Source of the DNA: Vreelandella aquamarina | Lineage (GTDB): Bacteria; Pseudomonadota; Gammaproteobacteria; Pseudomonadales; Halomonadaceae | Length of the DNA stretch: 64,000 nt | Direction: 5' to 3' | Assembly (NCBI RefSeq): GCF_020075495.1 | Contig: NZ_JABYQT010000001.1 | Span: 496,001-560,000, forward strand | Part shown: piece after piece, positions 17,268 through 25,042 of the stretch | How positions within the stretch are numbered: the stretch's first letter is position 1 | Layout of the letters: every line of letters begins with the position of its first letter | Position numbers and translations under genes: made by a program | The notes under the pieces: model-generated | Told to the model about the DNA's origin: nothing | Database searches by the model: none | What the model saw: only the letters and a program-made list of their open reading frames with translations

Positions 17268-17296
17268 TTGCTATTTGCCCACTTAAACCCTAGAAT
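17268..17296 (+). promoter_or_regulatory. Promoter of tRNA-Ser
   Basis: TTGCTA, a 17-bp spacer, TAGAAT, then acgcgcc. The discriminator is identical to that of the tRNA-Glu/Gly array promoter. Confidence 0.8.
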
Positions 17297-17347
17297 ACGC
17301 GCCGTTCTGTCGCGAAAGGCAACGCCTGTGTGATGGAGCCACAATGT

Positions 17348-17435
17348 GGAGAGGTGTCCGAGTGGTCGAAGGAGCACGCCTGGAAAGTGTGTAAGTCGAA
17401 AGGCTTCGAGGGTTCGAATCCCTCCCTCTCCGCCA
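17348..17435 (+). tRNA. tRNA-Ser (GGA)
   Basis: 88 nt with a long variable arm and encoded CCA. Acceptor GGAGAGG/CCTCTCC, anticodon loop CTGGAAA (anticodon GGA). Confidence 0.97.
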
Positions 17436-17448
17436 CAGAATTTGAAAA

Positions 17449-17478
17449 AGCCCGCTGAGTGATCAGCGGGCTTTTTTG
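17449..17478 (+). terminator. Intrinsic terminator after tRNA-Ser
   Basis: 10-bp stem AGCCCGCTGA/TCAGCGGGCT, loop GTGA, then six T. The same stem recurs at 19272 and 20918. Confidence 0.92.
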
Positions 17479-17620
17479 TGTCTGGAATTTGACCATGTCC
17501 TGTCTGAACCGTCGGCTCTCATGCATCGCGATGACCTGTCGCTAGCCCATATATTTCCCTCTCATCTTGGCGCTATCGGCCCATAGCTCCTATCTTGTTG
17601 TAAAGACAGAGGGAATGTAC

Positions 17621-19243
17621 ATGCTTAATACGCTTGCGAGAAGGCTGGGCCTTCGAACGGATTCGACCATCTTTTTCACCTCCGCAGGCATCATGGTGCT
17701 GTTTTTGGTGGCGCTGTTGATTGCGCCGGATGCCATAGGCGAAGCCTTTGGAGCGGGGCGAGAGTGGGTAGTCACTAACCTTGGCTGGTTCTTCATCTTT
17801 GGGGTGACCAGCTGGGTGGCGTTTTTGCTGTGGGCGGGAATCAGCCGCTACGGAGCGATTCGCCTGGGGGGCAATGATGCGAAGCCTGACTACAGCAATA
17901 TCTCCTGGTTTACCATGCTGTTTGCAGGCGGTATCGGGACGGTGCTGATGTTCTGGGGGGTGGCCGAGCCGATCTCCCACTTCTCAACGCCCCCCAGGCC
18001 GGATGTCGCGCCCTTTTCGGTAGAAGCCGCCGATGATGCCATGAGCTTTTCGATCTATCACCTGGGCTTGCATACCTGGGCGATTTTCGCCATGCCGGGG
18101 CTGGCGTTTGCCTACTTTATCTACCGTTACGACCTGCCGATGCGGTTCAGCTCTGTCTTCTACCCGCTGCTGGGCGAGCGTATCTACGGGCCTATCGGGA
18201 AGACCCTCGATATCTTTGCCGTTCTGGGTACGCTGTTTGGTGTAGCGGTTTCCATTGGCCTGGGCACCCAGCAGATCAATGCGGGACTGACCGAGCTGTT
18301 TGGCGTGCCGGATGCGGTGTTTACCAAGGTGATGATCATTGTCGTGCTGACCAGCATTGCCGTGGGGTCGATCATGGCGGGGCTGGATTCGGGTATTCGG
18401 CGGCTCTCCAATCTCAATATCGGCATGGCCGTGGGGCTATTGCTGTTTGTACTGTTTACCGGCTCGACGGTATTTCTGCTGCGTGCTGTAGTCGAAACCT
18501 TCGGCCTCTATATCACCAACCTGCTGCCGATGGCGTTCTGGAACGATACCCTGGCGCGCTATACCAGTAACGATGGCAGCGGTTGGGGGTGGCAGGGCAG
18601 CTGGACGGTATTCTACTGGGCCTGGACCGTTACGTGGTCGCCGTTCATCGGCATCTTCGTGGCACGCATTTCCCGTGGGCGCACCATTCGAGAGTTCGTC
18701 TTCGGGGTGCTGTTCGCGCCCTCCATCTTTACCCTGGTGTGGTTTTCGATCTTTGGCTGGTCGGCCATGGAGATCGATGGAATTGGCGAAGAGGCTCGGG
18801 CGGCACTGGGGGCTCAGGCTGGGGTCCTGTCCGCTGCCGTGGACGAAAGCATTCCGCTTGCCATGTTCGCGTTTTTCGATAACTTCCCGGCGGCGACGCT
18901 CATTCAGGGCCTGGCAGTGGTGATCGTGGCTATCTTCTTTGCCACGTCCTCGGATTCTGCTTCCCTGGTGGTCGATATGCTGTGTACCGGAAGCCCGGAC
19001 CCCGGCCCCTGGCATCAACGTGTTTTCTGGGGTGTCTCGGAGGGTGTGCTGGCGGCCATGCTGATCGTGCTGGCAGGCGATGCGGGGCTGACCGCCTTGC
19101 AGGAGGTGATCACCGTGGTTGGCCTGCCGATGTTCATTCTGGTATTTGTCATGATGTTTTCGCTCCTGCGCGGCTTGTCTCATGAGGAGCTTGTCAAGGT
19201 GGAGGTGGGCCGTCCGCCGAAAACCGAGGAGCTCAACGAATAG
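17621..19243 (+). CDS. BCCT family betaine/carnitine/choline-type transporter
   Basis: 540 residues with 12 predicted membrane segments. The family signature region (W-T-V-F-Y-W-A-W-T-V-T-W-S-P-F-I-G, about residue 330) forms the aromatic substrate box. The following F-V-A-R-I-S-R-G-R-T-I-R-E-F is typical. It most likely imports quaternary-ammonium osmolytes with Na+ or H+; the exact solute is not readable. C-terminal osmosensing extensions like BetP's are absent. ATG 17621 has GAGGGA at 6 bp; the ATG two codons earlier abuts the ribosome-binding site. Confidence 0.94.
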   Translation: MLNTLARRLGLRTDSTIFFTSAGIMVLFLVALLIAPDAIGEAFGAGREWVVTNLGWFFIFGVTSWVAFLLWAGISRYGAIRLGGNDAKPDYSNISWFTMLFAGGIGTVLMFWGVAEPISHFSTPPRPDVAPFSVEAADDAMSFSIYHLGLHTWAIFAMPGLAFAYFIYRYDLPMRFSSVFYPLLGERIYGPIGKTLDIFAVLGTLFGVAVSIGLGTQQINAGLTELFGVPDAVFTKVMIIVVLTSIAVGSIMAGLDSGIRRLSNLNIGMAVGLLLFVLFTGSTVFLLRAVVETFGLYITNLLPMAFWNDTLARYTSNDGSGWGWQGSWTVFYWAWTVTWSPFIGIFVARISRGRTIREFVFGVLFAPSIFTLVWFSIFGWSAMEIDGIGEEARAALGAQAGVLSAAVDESIPLAMFAFFDNFPAATLIQGLAVVIVAIFFATSSDSASLVVDMLCTGSPDPGPWHQRVFWGVSEGVLAAMLIVLAGDAGLTALQEVITVVGLPMFILVFVMMFSLLRGLSHEELVKVEVGRPPKTEELNE

Positions 19244-19271
19244 TCGAGCAGGGGAAAGCCATTCACGAAAA

Positions 19272-19299
19272 AGCCCGCTGAAAAATCAGCGGGCTTTTT
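19272..19299 (+). terminator. Intrinsic terminator after the BCCT gene
   Basis: Stem AGCCCGCTGA/TCAGCGGGCT with loop AAAA and a T-tract. The A-run on the 5' side makes it usable from either strand. Confidence 0.9.
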
Positions 19300-19359
19300 G
19301 ATAGGCATGAAGGATCGAGTCTTTCCCTTCGCCCCGGTAAAAATGGCGTACTGCCACCA

Positions 19360-19662
19360 CTATGGCTTCTGAGACACAATCGCGTCCAGCAGGCCGGGAA
19401 ATCGGCTGTCTACATCCGCCTTGCGCAGCGAATTCATATGCGTCGTGCCGATGGTCTGGGTATGTACCAGCCCGACATCGCGCAAGATCCGGAAATGGTG
19501 CGACATGGTCGACTTGGGGCGACCGCCGTCCAGCTCGCCGCAGCTGGCTTCGCCTGATTCGGCAAGGCGCCGTACGATTTCCAGGCGCACAGGATCGCTC
19601 AAGGCATAAAGCAGGCGTTCGAGGATGAAGTCACTGACAGGGGGATGTTTGAAAGGGCGCAT
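19360..19662 (-). CDS. ArsR family winged-helix regulator
   Basis: 100 residues. The helix-turn-helix core reads LSDPVRLEIVRRL...SCGEL...K-S-T-M-S-H-H-F-R-I-L-R (recognition helix), then a wing. The metal-binding C-x-C-x-x-x of ArsR/SmtB is absent, so the signal is probably organic or redox rather than a metal. It is divergent from the OYE gene, with a TTCGA/TCGAA dyad between them, which suggests it regulates that gene and itself. An in-frame ATG at 19677 is an alternative start; neither has a clear ribosome-binding site. Confidence 0.9.
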   Translation of the reverse strand: MRPFKHPPVSDFILERLLYALSDPVRLEIVRRLAESGEASCGELDGGRPKSTMSHHFRILRDVGLVHTQTIGTTHMNSLRKADVDSRFPGLLDAIVSQKP

Positions 19663-19698
19663 GAGCGAATCATACACGAATTTGCCCTTTGCCCATAG

Positions 19699-19714
19699 TT
19701 CGAATATTATCGAA
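19699..19714. promoter_or_regulatory. Candidate ArsR-family operator
   Basis: ttcgaatattatcgaa: 5-bp inverted arms (ttcga/tcgaa) around an AT centre, midway between the divergent regulator and oxidoreductase genes. Confidence 0.5.
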
Positions 19715-19746
19715 TTTTAGTAATAAAGACCCTGGGAGATATTTAC

Positions 19747-20838
19747 ATGTCCGCGCTGTTCCAACCCTTCACATTGAAAGATGTCACCCTGCGCAACCGG
19801 GTCGCGATTCCGCCCATGTGCATGTACTCGGCCGAAGATGGCCTGATCAACGAGTGGCACCGTGTTCACTACGCCTCTCTGGCACGCGGCGGGGCGGGGC
19901 TGGTGGTAGTCGAGGCCACCGCCGTTTCGCCGGAAGGGCGTATCACCCCCGGGTGCGCCGGTATCTGGAACGATGATCTTGCCCAGGCCTTTGTGCCGGT
20001 AGTGGAGTCGATCAAGGCGGCCGGGGCGGTGCCGGGTATCCAGATTGCTCACGCCGGGCGCAAGGCCAGCGCGAACCGCCCGTGGGAAGGCGACGATCAT
20101 ATTGGTGAGGATGATCCGCGAGGCTGGCAGACCCTTGCTCCCTCGGCCATGGCCTTTGGCGCCCACCTCGGCAAGCAGCCGAAAGCCATGACGCTTGAAG
20201 ACATTGCCCGGGTACGCGAGGACTTCGTGGCCGCCGCCCGCCGTGCCCGCGATGCTGGCTTCGAGTGGCTGGAGCTGCACTTTGCCCACGGCTACCTGGC
20301 GCAGTCGTTCCTGTCCGAGCACTCCAACCAGCGTGATGACGCCTATGGCGGTAGCTTCGATAACCGTAGCCGTTTCCTGCTGGAAACCCTGGCGGCGGTT
20401 CGCGAGGTATGGCCGGAGCATTTGCCGCTGACCGCACGCCTCGGGGTCATCGAGTACGACGGCCGGGACGAACAGACGCTGGCCGAGGCGATCGAGCTGA
20501 CGCGCCGCTTCAAGAGCAGCGGACTCGATCTGCTCAGCGTGAGCATCGGGTTCAGCATTCCCGATGCCACCATTCCCTGGGGGGCGGGCTTCATGGGCGA
20601 AGTTGCTGAGCGGGTAGGACGCGAGGCGGGCATTCCCGTGGCCTCGGCGTGGGGCTTTGGTACGCCAAGCGTTGCCGAACATGCCATCAAGAGTGGCCAG
20701 CTGGATCTGGCGATGATTGGCCGGGCGCACTTGGCCAACCCGCACTGGTCCTACGTTGCGGCTCAAGAGCTGGGTGTCGAGCGCGCCTCCTGGACCTTGC
20801 CGGCGCCCTATGCCCACTGGCTGGAACGCTACAAGTAA
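19747..20838 (+). CDS. Old yellow enzyme, YqjM/XenA-type NADH:flavin oxidoreductase
   Basis: 363 residues, an FMN TIM barrel. P-P-M-C-M-Y-S (about residues 23-29) carries the regulatory Cys and Tyr of the thermophilic-like/YqjM class. I-A-H-A-G-R-K holds the substrate His, H-F-A-H-G-Y-L-A-Q-S-F-L-S is typical, and A-M-I-G-R-A lies near the C-terminus. It reduces activated C=C bonds in enones and nitro compounds. A co-located ArsR regulator suggests induction by electrophiles. Confidence 0.94.
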   Translation: MSALFQPFTLKDVTLRNRVAIPPMCMYSAEDGLINEWHRVHYASLARGGAGLVVVEATAVSPEGRITPGCAGIWNDDLAQAFVPVVESIKAAGAVPGIQIAHAGRKASANRPWEGDDHIGEDDPRGWQTLAPSAMAFGAHLGKQPKAMTLEDIARVREDFVAAARRARDAGFEWLELHFAHGYLAQSFLSEHSNQRDDAYGGSFDNRSRFLLETLAAVREVWPEHLPLTARLGVIEYDGRDEQTLAEAIELTRRFKSSGLDLLSVSIGFSIPDATIPWGAGFMGEVAERVGREAGIPVASAWGFGTPSVAEHAIKSGQLDLAMIGRAHLANPHWSYVAAQELGVERASWTLPAPYAHWLERYK

Positions 20839-20911
20839 ATGGGTGCAGGCGTGACGGCGTCTGGTTGATCACGTGTAGGAAAAACGCATCCGTCGCTTCA
20901 TGACTCGAAAA

Positions 20912-20943
20912 CAAAAAAGCCCGCTGATCGCTCAGCGGGCTTT
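20912..20943 (-). terminator. Bidirectional terminator between the OYE gene and the 27-residue ORF
   Basis: Stem AGCCCGCTGA/TCAGCGGGCT (20918-20927/20932-20941), loop TCGC. Six A on the left give a T6 tract for minus-strand transcripts, 20 bp after the small ORF's stop. The right side has only TTT. Confidence 0.85.
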
Positions 20944-20961
20944 CACTCGATCGGCGGCGGA

Positions 20962-21045
20962 TCAAAATGGTAGTGCACCACTGAAGCCAATGCCCAGCAC
21001 GGCGATGATGACGACAACAACGACGATAACGGTAGTAGATGGCAT
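20962..21045 (-). CDS. 27-residue hydrophobic membrane peptide
   Basis: The translation is M-P-S-T-T followed by a run of Val/Ile (about 6-17), then G-I-G-F-S-G-A-L-P-F. It is essentially one transmembrane helix. AGGGAAAG lies 6-8 bp before the ATG, and a terminator with a T6 tract begins 20 bp after the stop, so a monocistronic gene is well supported. No family is recognised. It may be a stress-type small membrane protein or a type I toxin-like peptide; nothing favours either. Confidence 0.65.
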   Translation of the reverse strand: MPSTTVIVVVVVIIAVLGIGFSGALPF

Positions 21046-21251
21046 GTTACTTTCCCTGTAAGTAGCTGAGTAAGCGGCTGAGTTTCTTCCAGTGAGTCTT
21101 TTCCAGCTTAGTACACCGCAATGGTTTGCGCACGTAAGGCGACTCTACCGGCCCAGAAGGGCATGTTAGATGGCCTGCTGGCAAGGCGCCCGGCCAAGGC
21201 CGGACGCTCGAGTGCGATCAAGCAATCATGGCCCCCAATCAACCGACAGCG

Positions 21252-21407
21252 CTAGACGCCGCACTCACATCCATGACCGCAACCGGTTGAACCATCGGTA
21301 TGCTTGACCGCGCAGGCGTTCGAGCAAAACAGCTCACCGTCTTTCTCGATAGCATCGCTATCCACTGAGCACTCACACTTGGGGCACGCGCATTGTTGCT
21401 GAGACAT
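21252..21407 (-). CDS. Bacterial metallothionein (SmtA/BmtA family)
   Basis: 51 residues with nine Cys: C-A-C-P-K-C-E-C at 6-13, then Cys28, Cys32, Cys43, Cys47 and Cys49, plus His36 and His45. The spacing and the A-I-E-K-D-G-E-L-F-C-S-N-A-C block are those of pseudomonad metallothioneins, which bind Zn/Cd in a four-metal cluster. A perfect AAGGAGG lies 6 bp before the ATG. It is probably a zinc buffer or metal-detoxifying store; no metal regulator gene is adjacent. Confidence 0.9.
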   Translation of the reverse strand: MSQQQCACPKCECSVDSDAIEKDGELFCSNACAVKHTDGSTGCGHGCECGV

Positions 21408-21512
21408 ATTGCACCTCCTTGGTTGATACGTTACAGCGTAGGCGTGACCCTGGATGTTATGTAATTGCGTTTTGACTATTACTTGGTCGGGTGCTTCAAC
21501 AGGATGCTGGCG

Positions 21513-22289
21513 CTACGCGTGTGCCAGCGCTTGACCCAACTGGCTAAAATAGGCGCTGAAAGCCGCGTTGATATGCTCACGCTGTTCATCTTGAGGGTAC
21601 AGGCCAAGCTCTGCCTCTGGGGTTGCCCTGGTCCCTTTTACCAGAAAGTGGTTCTTGAGCGAGGCGTCCTGCACAAATGCTTCGAATGCACGCGCGCACA
21701 GCTCTTCGGGCTGGCTGTAGTAGTATTGACCAAGTTGGTGATCTACCTGGCGAGCGTGCTGGAAGAGTCGGCTTGGCTTGTGGCCATCCGGTGTCAGCAT
21801 GATGGTCTTGAAGCACGCTGTCAGGCGCTGGTTGAGCGGGTGGTGGATCAGCGGGGCGTCGGCAAGCCAGGCGGTCGAGGCGAACTGGCGCGCCGAAACA
21901 CCGCGAAAGCATTTGCTGGCAATGTAGTGATCAAAGGCGTGAAACCACTCGTGGGCAATACTGCCGGGGCCGGCGTTCTTGGCAAGGGCGAAGCTGCGCT
22001 GGGAAGGATCATAATGGGCGGCCACGCCCGGCCTGCCACCGCTGCCGTATTGAAGAGCCAGCGAGCCACGCAGTGATACCAGCGTTTCAGGCCCTTGCAG
22101 AATCAGCATCAGGTCGCACAACGCATCGTGAAACAGCTCGGCGGCCTTGTCACGCTCTTGGGGATTCACCCAGCGGCCGATCTCGATGGAGCGAAAATCG
22201 AACTGCCGCCGAATGAGCGCAAAGCTTGGGGCTTCGCCATCGCGGTGGTGGGGGCCGTTGCGATAAAACGTGCGTGCTTCGATGCTCAT
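21513..22289 (-). CDS. LPD1-like putative zincin (possibly the CLCA_X family)
   Basis: 258 residues. The segment about 33-125 has the layout of the large-polyvalent-protein-associated domain LPD1: I-E-I-G-R-W-V, an S-L-R-G-S-L-A-L block, A-A-H-Y-D-P, then G-S-I-A-H-E-W-F-H-A-F-D-H. The H-E-x-x-H at 113-117 with a following Asp suggests a metallopeptidase site. LPD1 is usually a module of giant phage or ICE polyvalent proteins; here it stands alone with a C-terminal tail (S-Q-P-E-E-L-C-A-R-A-F-E-A-F) in ordinary chromosome. Substrate unknown. Confidence 0.75.
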   Translation of the reverse strand: MSIEARTFYRNGPHHRDGEAPSFALIRRQFDFRSIEIGRWVNPQERDKAAELFHDALCDLMLILQGPETLVSLRGSLALQYGSGGRPGVAAHYDPSQRSFALAKNAGPGSIAHEWFHAFDHYIASKCFRGVSARQFASTAWLADAPLIHHPLNQRLTACFKTIMLTPDGHKPSRLFQHARQVDHQLGQYYYSQPEELCARAFEAFVQDASLKNHFLVKGTRATPEAELGLYPQDEQREHINAAFSAYFSQLGQALAHA

Positions 22290-22360
22290 GGCGGCTGTTT
22301 ACCCTGGTTCAGGCCAACCATTATGCCAGCAAGTCGATGCTTGCTGAATGTCGCCCACGA

Positions 22361-22391
22361 AAAAGCGCCCTCACTCGTGAGGGCGCTTTTT
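22361..22391. terminator. Bidirectional intrinsic terminator
   Basis: AGCGCCCTCAC/GTGAGGGCGCT stem, with A-run before and T-run after. It is placed upstream of the LPD1-like gene's start, so it more likely stops plus-strand transcription or insulates the region. Confidence 0.8.
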
Positions 22392-23177
22392 CGTTGCCTT
22401 GGCCTTCCATGACGTCTTGCGGCTCATCCTGAGCGCTCATTTCCTTGTGTGCGGTTTCCCTGCCGCGAACACTACGAACGATAGCGGATAGTTAAGCAGT
22501 GTACAAGTAAAAATTGTCGCCACGTTGTACGAAAGCGTTGCGAAACCTGCCTGTGAGCCGGTATGGCAAGGTATTGAGCAAATACCTGTACAATTTTTGG
22601 CATGGTATGGCGCCAGGGCTCATACATGAGAGGGAACGGCCACAGCGGGACGTAAGGATGACAGAAAATGGTTTGGCGCTCAGAAAATGCGCGCGCATGG
22701 CAGCTGAGCAATGGTTGATAGTGAACGTCTGCACAGGCCGTCATGGGTTTTACAAAGTACAAGAATAGGCGCCATTAGCATCTTGCTGAACTATATCAAT
22801 ATCCATACTAGTTTATAAATATCTGAAAATAGAATTTTTATTGGCTGGTTCATTTTGTATAAGAATTTCTCGCATTAATTTTAGTTGGCAAAGATTGAGT
22901 TTTGTTTGCTTGTGTAATTGACATGATTTATGAACTTAATAATATGGTAACATTGATTCCTGCTGCTATTTTTCAGAGTTAATTGCATTTAAAATAGCAT
23001 TCAAATATTAAATATATAACATAAGTGATTATATTTATTGAATTATTTTTGTTTATTTGATGTGGGTCTAGTTTTTGTTAATCAACGTTGCGCAACATTA
23101 TTGTTTCGACGTTTTATTTATTATTTTATTGGTTTCATAACCTGGGATAGATAAATGAACGCTTTATAAGTTCATTG
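22392..23177. other. Gene-poor stretch; AT-rich leader of the 23.2-kb RNA
   Basis: No convincing gene. Two overlapping ORFs (22472-22768) have no recognisable protein features. From about 22780 to 23170 the G+C falls to roughly a quarter, against about 62% elsewhere. A 10-bp palindrome gttgcgcaac sits at 23087-23096, just after TGTTAAT at 23076. The stretch probably acts as the regulatory region of the structured RNA that follows, with binding by nucleoid proteins plausible. Confidence 0.5.
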
Positions 23178-23550
23178 TGCACACACAGCGCAGGGTAGCG
23201 CTCTAAGGAAAATGAATAAGGATGATTCATAGTAGACAAGGAAGGGCAAACAAGGAGCGTTGGCGATTACACGGATGGGCAAATAAGGAATATTTGCAAA
23301 GATCAGGGAAAGGCCAACAGGGAGTGTTGGCACATGGCAGGGATGAGCAGATAAGGATGGTTTGCAGAGTGCATGGAAAGGCAGGCAAGGAGGCTTGCAA
23401 ACAGCAGGGAGCAGAGGGAGTTCTTGCTGATACGGGAAGAAGCAGACAAGGAGCGTTTGCAGACCACAGGGATGCGTGAACAGGACGTTCATGGAGCAGG
23501 ATCAAGGAGAGATGAATCACCCCCGGCCAGCCATGGCGCGGGGGTTCTTT
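23178..23550 (+). ncRNA. CsrB-like CsrA/RsmA-sequestering RNA
   Basis: I count 21 GGA triplets in about 300 nt. Nine consecutive short hairpins present GGA in the loop: 23212-23230, 23246-23264, 23279-23297, 23313-23331, 23347-23365, 23381-23398, 23410-23428, 23442-23460 and 23476-23492. Clearest are gcaaata-aggaa-tatttgc and gccaaca-gggag-tgttggc. Stem mismatches are mostly compensated by G-U pairs. Loop GGAs recur every 33-34 nt, with one linker GGA between each. An intrinsic terminator ends the element. Length (~370 nt), motif number and layout match CsrB, which titrates CsrA/RsmA. The 5' end is approximate: TATAAG at 23165-23170 could be the -10. Translated ORFs here are meaningless. Confidence 0.88.
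23519..23550 (+). terminator. Terminator of the CsrB-like RNA
   Basis: CCCCC/GGGGG stem (23520-23524/23540-23544) with an inner gcca/tggc stem, followed by TTCTTT. Confidence 0.85.
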
Positions 23551-23587
23551 ATGTTCACTGGATAATGTCTTGTTACCGGTCCGGTGA

Positions 23588-25042
23588 TCAAACAGAGGGC
23601 AGCAACAGAGGCATCACGAAGTAGACGAACAGGGTAATCGCGATGGCACCGACGATGTTCATCGTGAAGCCCGCCTTGGCCATCTGCTTGATCGAAATAC
23701 GCCCGGTCGAGAAGACGGCCGCATTGGGCGGGGTCGAGATCGGCAGCATGAAGGCGCAGGTAGTGGCCAGGGCCACGGCCACCATCAGCCCCAATGGGTT
23801 GCCGGTGGTAATGGCCGCGGCCATGCCGGCGGTAATGGGCAGTGCCATGTTGGCCGTCGCCGTGTTGGAGATGATCTCCGTCAAGAACAGCATCAGCAGC
23901 ACCATGATCAACAGCAGCCAGAAGTAGTTGACGCCATCGAGTAGCTGAAGCTGGTCGCTGATCCAGCCGGTCAAGTCGCTGGCGATAAAGGCCGCCGCCA
24001 GGGTCATGCCGCCACCCCACAGAATGAACAGCCCCCAGGGCAGGCTCTTCATGTCGTCCCATACCAGTAGCGCACGTTTTTCGCTATGCGCCGGAATGAC
24101 GAACAGCGCAATGGCGGCAGCCACCGCAATCAACGTATCGTTGATCGGCAGGTCGAAAAACGGCGCCAGCCAGCCACGTAGCGCCCAGGCAAGGGCGGTG
24201 GTCACGAATACACCCAGAACGCGCTTCTCTTCTTTGGTCATCGGTCCGAGTGAGGCAAGCTCCTGGGCGACAAAATCGATCTCGAGCGGCGTGTTGGGCA
24301 CCTGGGTGTATAGCCGGGTGAGGTAGACATACAAGATGACCAGCAGAATCAGCGTAAGCGGCAGGGCAAAGATCATCCACTGTAGAAAGCTGATTTCCAC
24401 CCCTTCAAAGAACTGAGGAATCATCGCCACCACGATGGCGTTGGGCACCGAGCCGATAATGGTAGCCAGCCCGCCAATGGACGCTGAATAGGCAACGGTC
24501 AACAGCAGAATGCGCGCGAAGCTGTCGCGCTGGTGGCGCTCGAACTGGTCGCGTTCGTCCAGTTCATTGGTCAGTGCCACGGCAATGGGCAGCATCATCA
24601 GGGCTGTGGCCGCGTTCGAAATCCACATCGATAGAAACGCCGAGGCGATCAACACCCCCAGCACGATACTGCGCAGGCTGTTGCCGATGCGGTTGACGAT
24701 CGCCAGCGCGATACGCCGATGCAGGTTCCAGCGCTCGATGGCAATCGCCAGGATGAACCCGCCCATGTACATGTAGATGACCGGATTGGCGTAGCCGACC
24801 ACGGCTTCATCCAGCACCATCACGCCGCTCAGCGGCAGTACCAGCATGGGCAGAAACGAGGTAACCGGAATCGGCACGGGCTCGGTTACCCACCAGGCCG
24901 CCATCCATACTGTCAGCGCCAGCACAGTGCGAGGCGCGGGGTCGATCAGGGATTCGGGCATCGCCAGCTGTATGGCGATAAAAAGTAGCGGCCCAGCCAG
25001 TAATGGCACCCAGCGGCGCCAGTTCGATCGTGTTAAGCCCAT
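23588..25042 (-). CDS. DASS (SLC13) family Na+/dicarboxylate symporter
   Basis: 484 residues, about 11-12 membrane segments. The two S-N-x-x-T-type motifs of the family appear as S-N-A-A-T (first half) and S-N-T-A-T-A-N (second half), with A-F-M-L-P-I-S-T-P-P-N-A near the C-terminus. It likely imports C4-dicarboxylates such as succinate or malate with Na+. ATG 25042 is chosen because GGGAGA is 8 bp upstream; the ATG at 25057 lies within that site. It is sandwiched between the two GGA-hairpin RNAs, convergent with the first and divergent from the second. Confidence 0.92.
   Translation of the reverse strand: MGLTRSNWRRWVPLLAGPLLFIAIQLAMPESLIDPAPRTVLALTVWMAAWWVTEPVPIPVTSFLPMLVLPLSGVMVLDEAVVGYANPVIYMYMGGFILAIAIERWNLHRRIALAIVNRIGNSLRSIVLGVLIASAFLSMWISNAATALMMLPIAVALTNELDERDQFERHQRDSFARILLLTVAYSASIGGLATIIGSVPNAIVVAMIPQFFEGVEISFLQWMIFALPLTLILLVILYVYLTRLYTQVPNTPLEIDFVAQELASLGPMTKEEKRVLGVFVTTALAWALRGWLAPFFDLPINDTLIAVAAAIALFVIPAHSEKRALLVWDDMKSLPWGLFILWGGGMTLAAAFIASDLTGWISDQLQLLDGVNYFWLLLIMVLLMLFLTEIISNTATANMALPITAGMAAAITTGNPLGLMVAVALATTCAFMLPISTPPNAAVFSTGRISIKQMAKAGFTMNIVGAIAITLFVYFVMPLLLPSV

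Noticed and set aside
21190..21203. CCGGCC-AA-GGCCGG hairpin downstream of the metallothionein gene
   Set aside because: A 2-nt gap and no T-tract; could be chance in G+C-rich DNA.
22472..22768. Two opposed ORFs of 84 and 96 residues
   Set aside because: They overlap each other, have no clear ribosome-binding site and no recognisable features.
23222..23479. 85-residue plus-strand ORF (and longer minus-strand ORFs) inside the GGA-rich region
   Set aside because: The sequence is explained by the hairpin array; the translations are repetitive Gly/Lys/Gln with no protein features.
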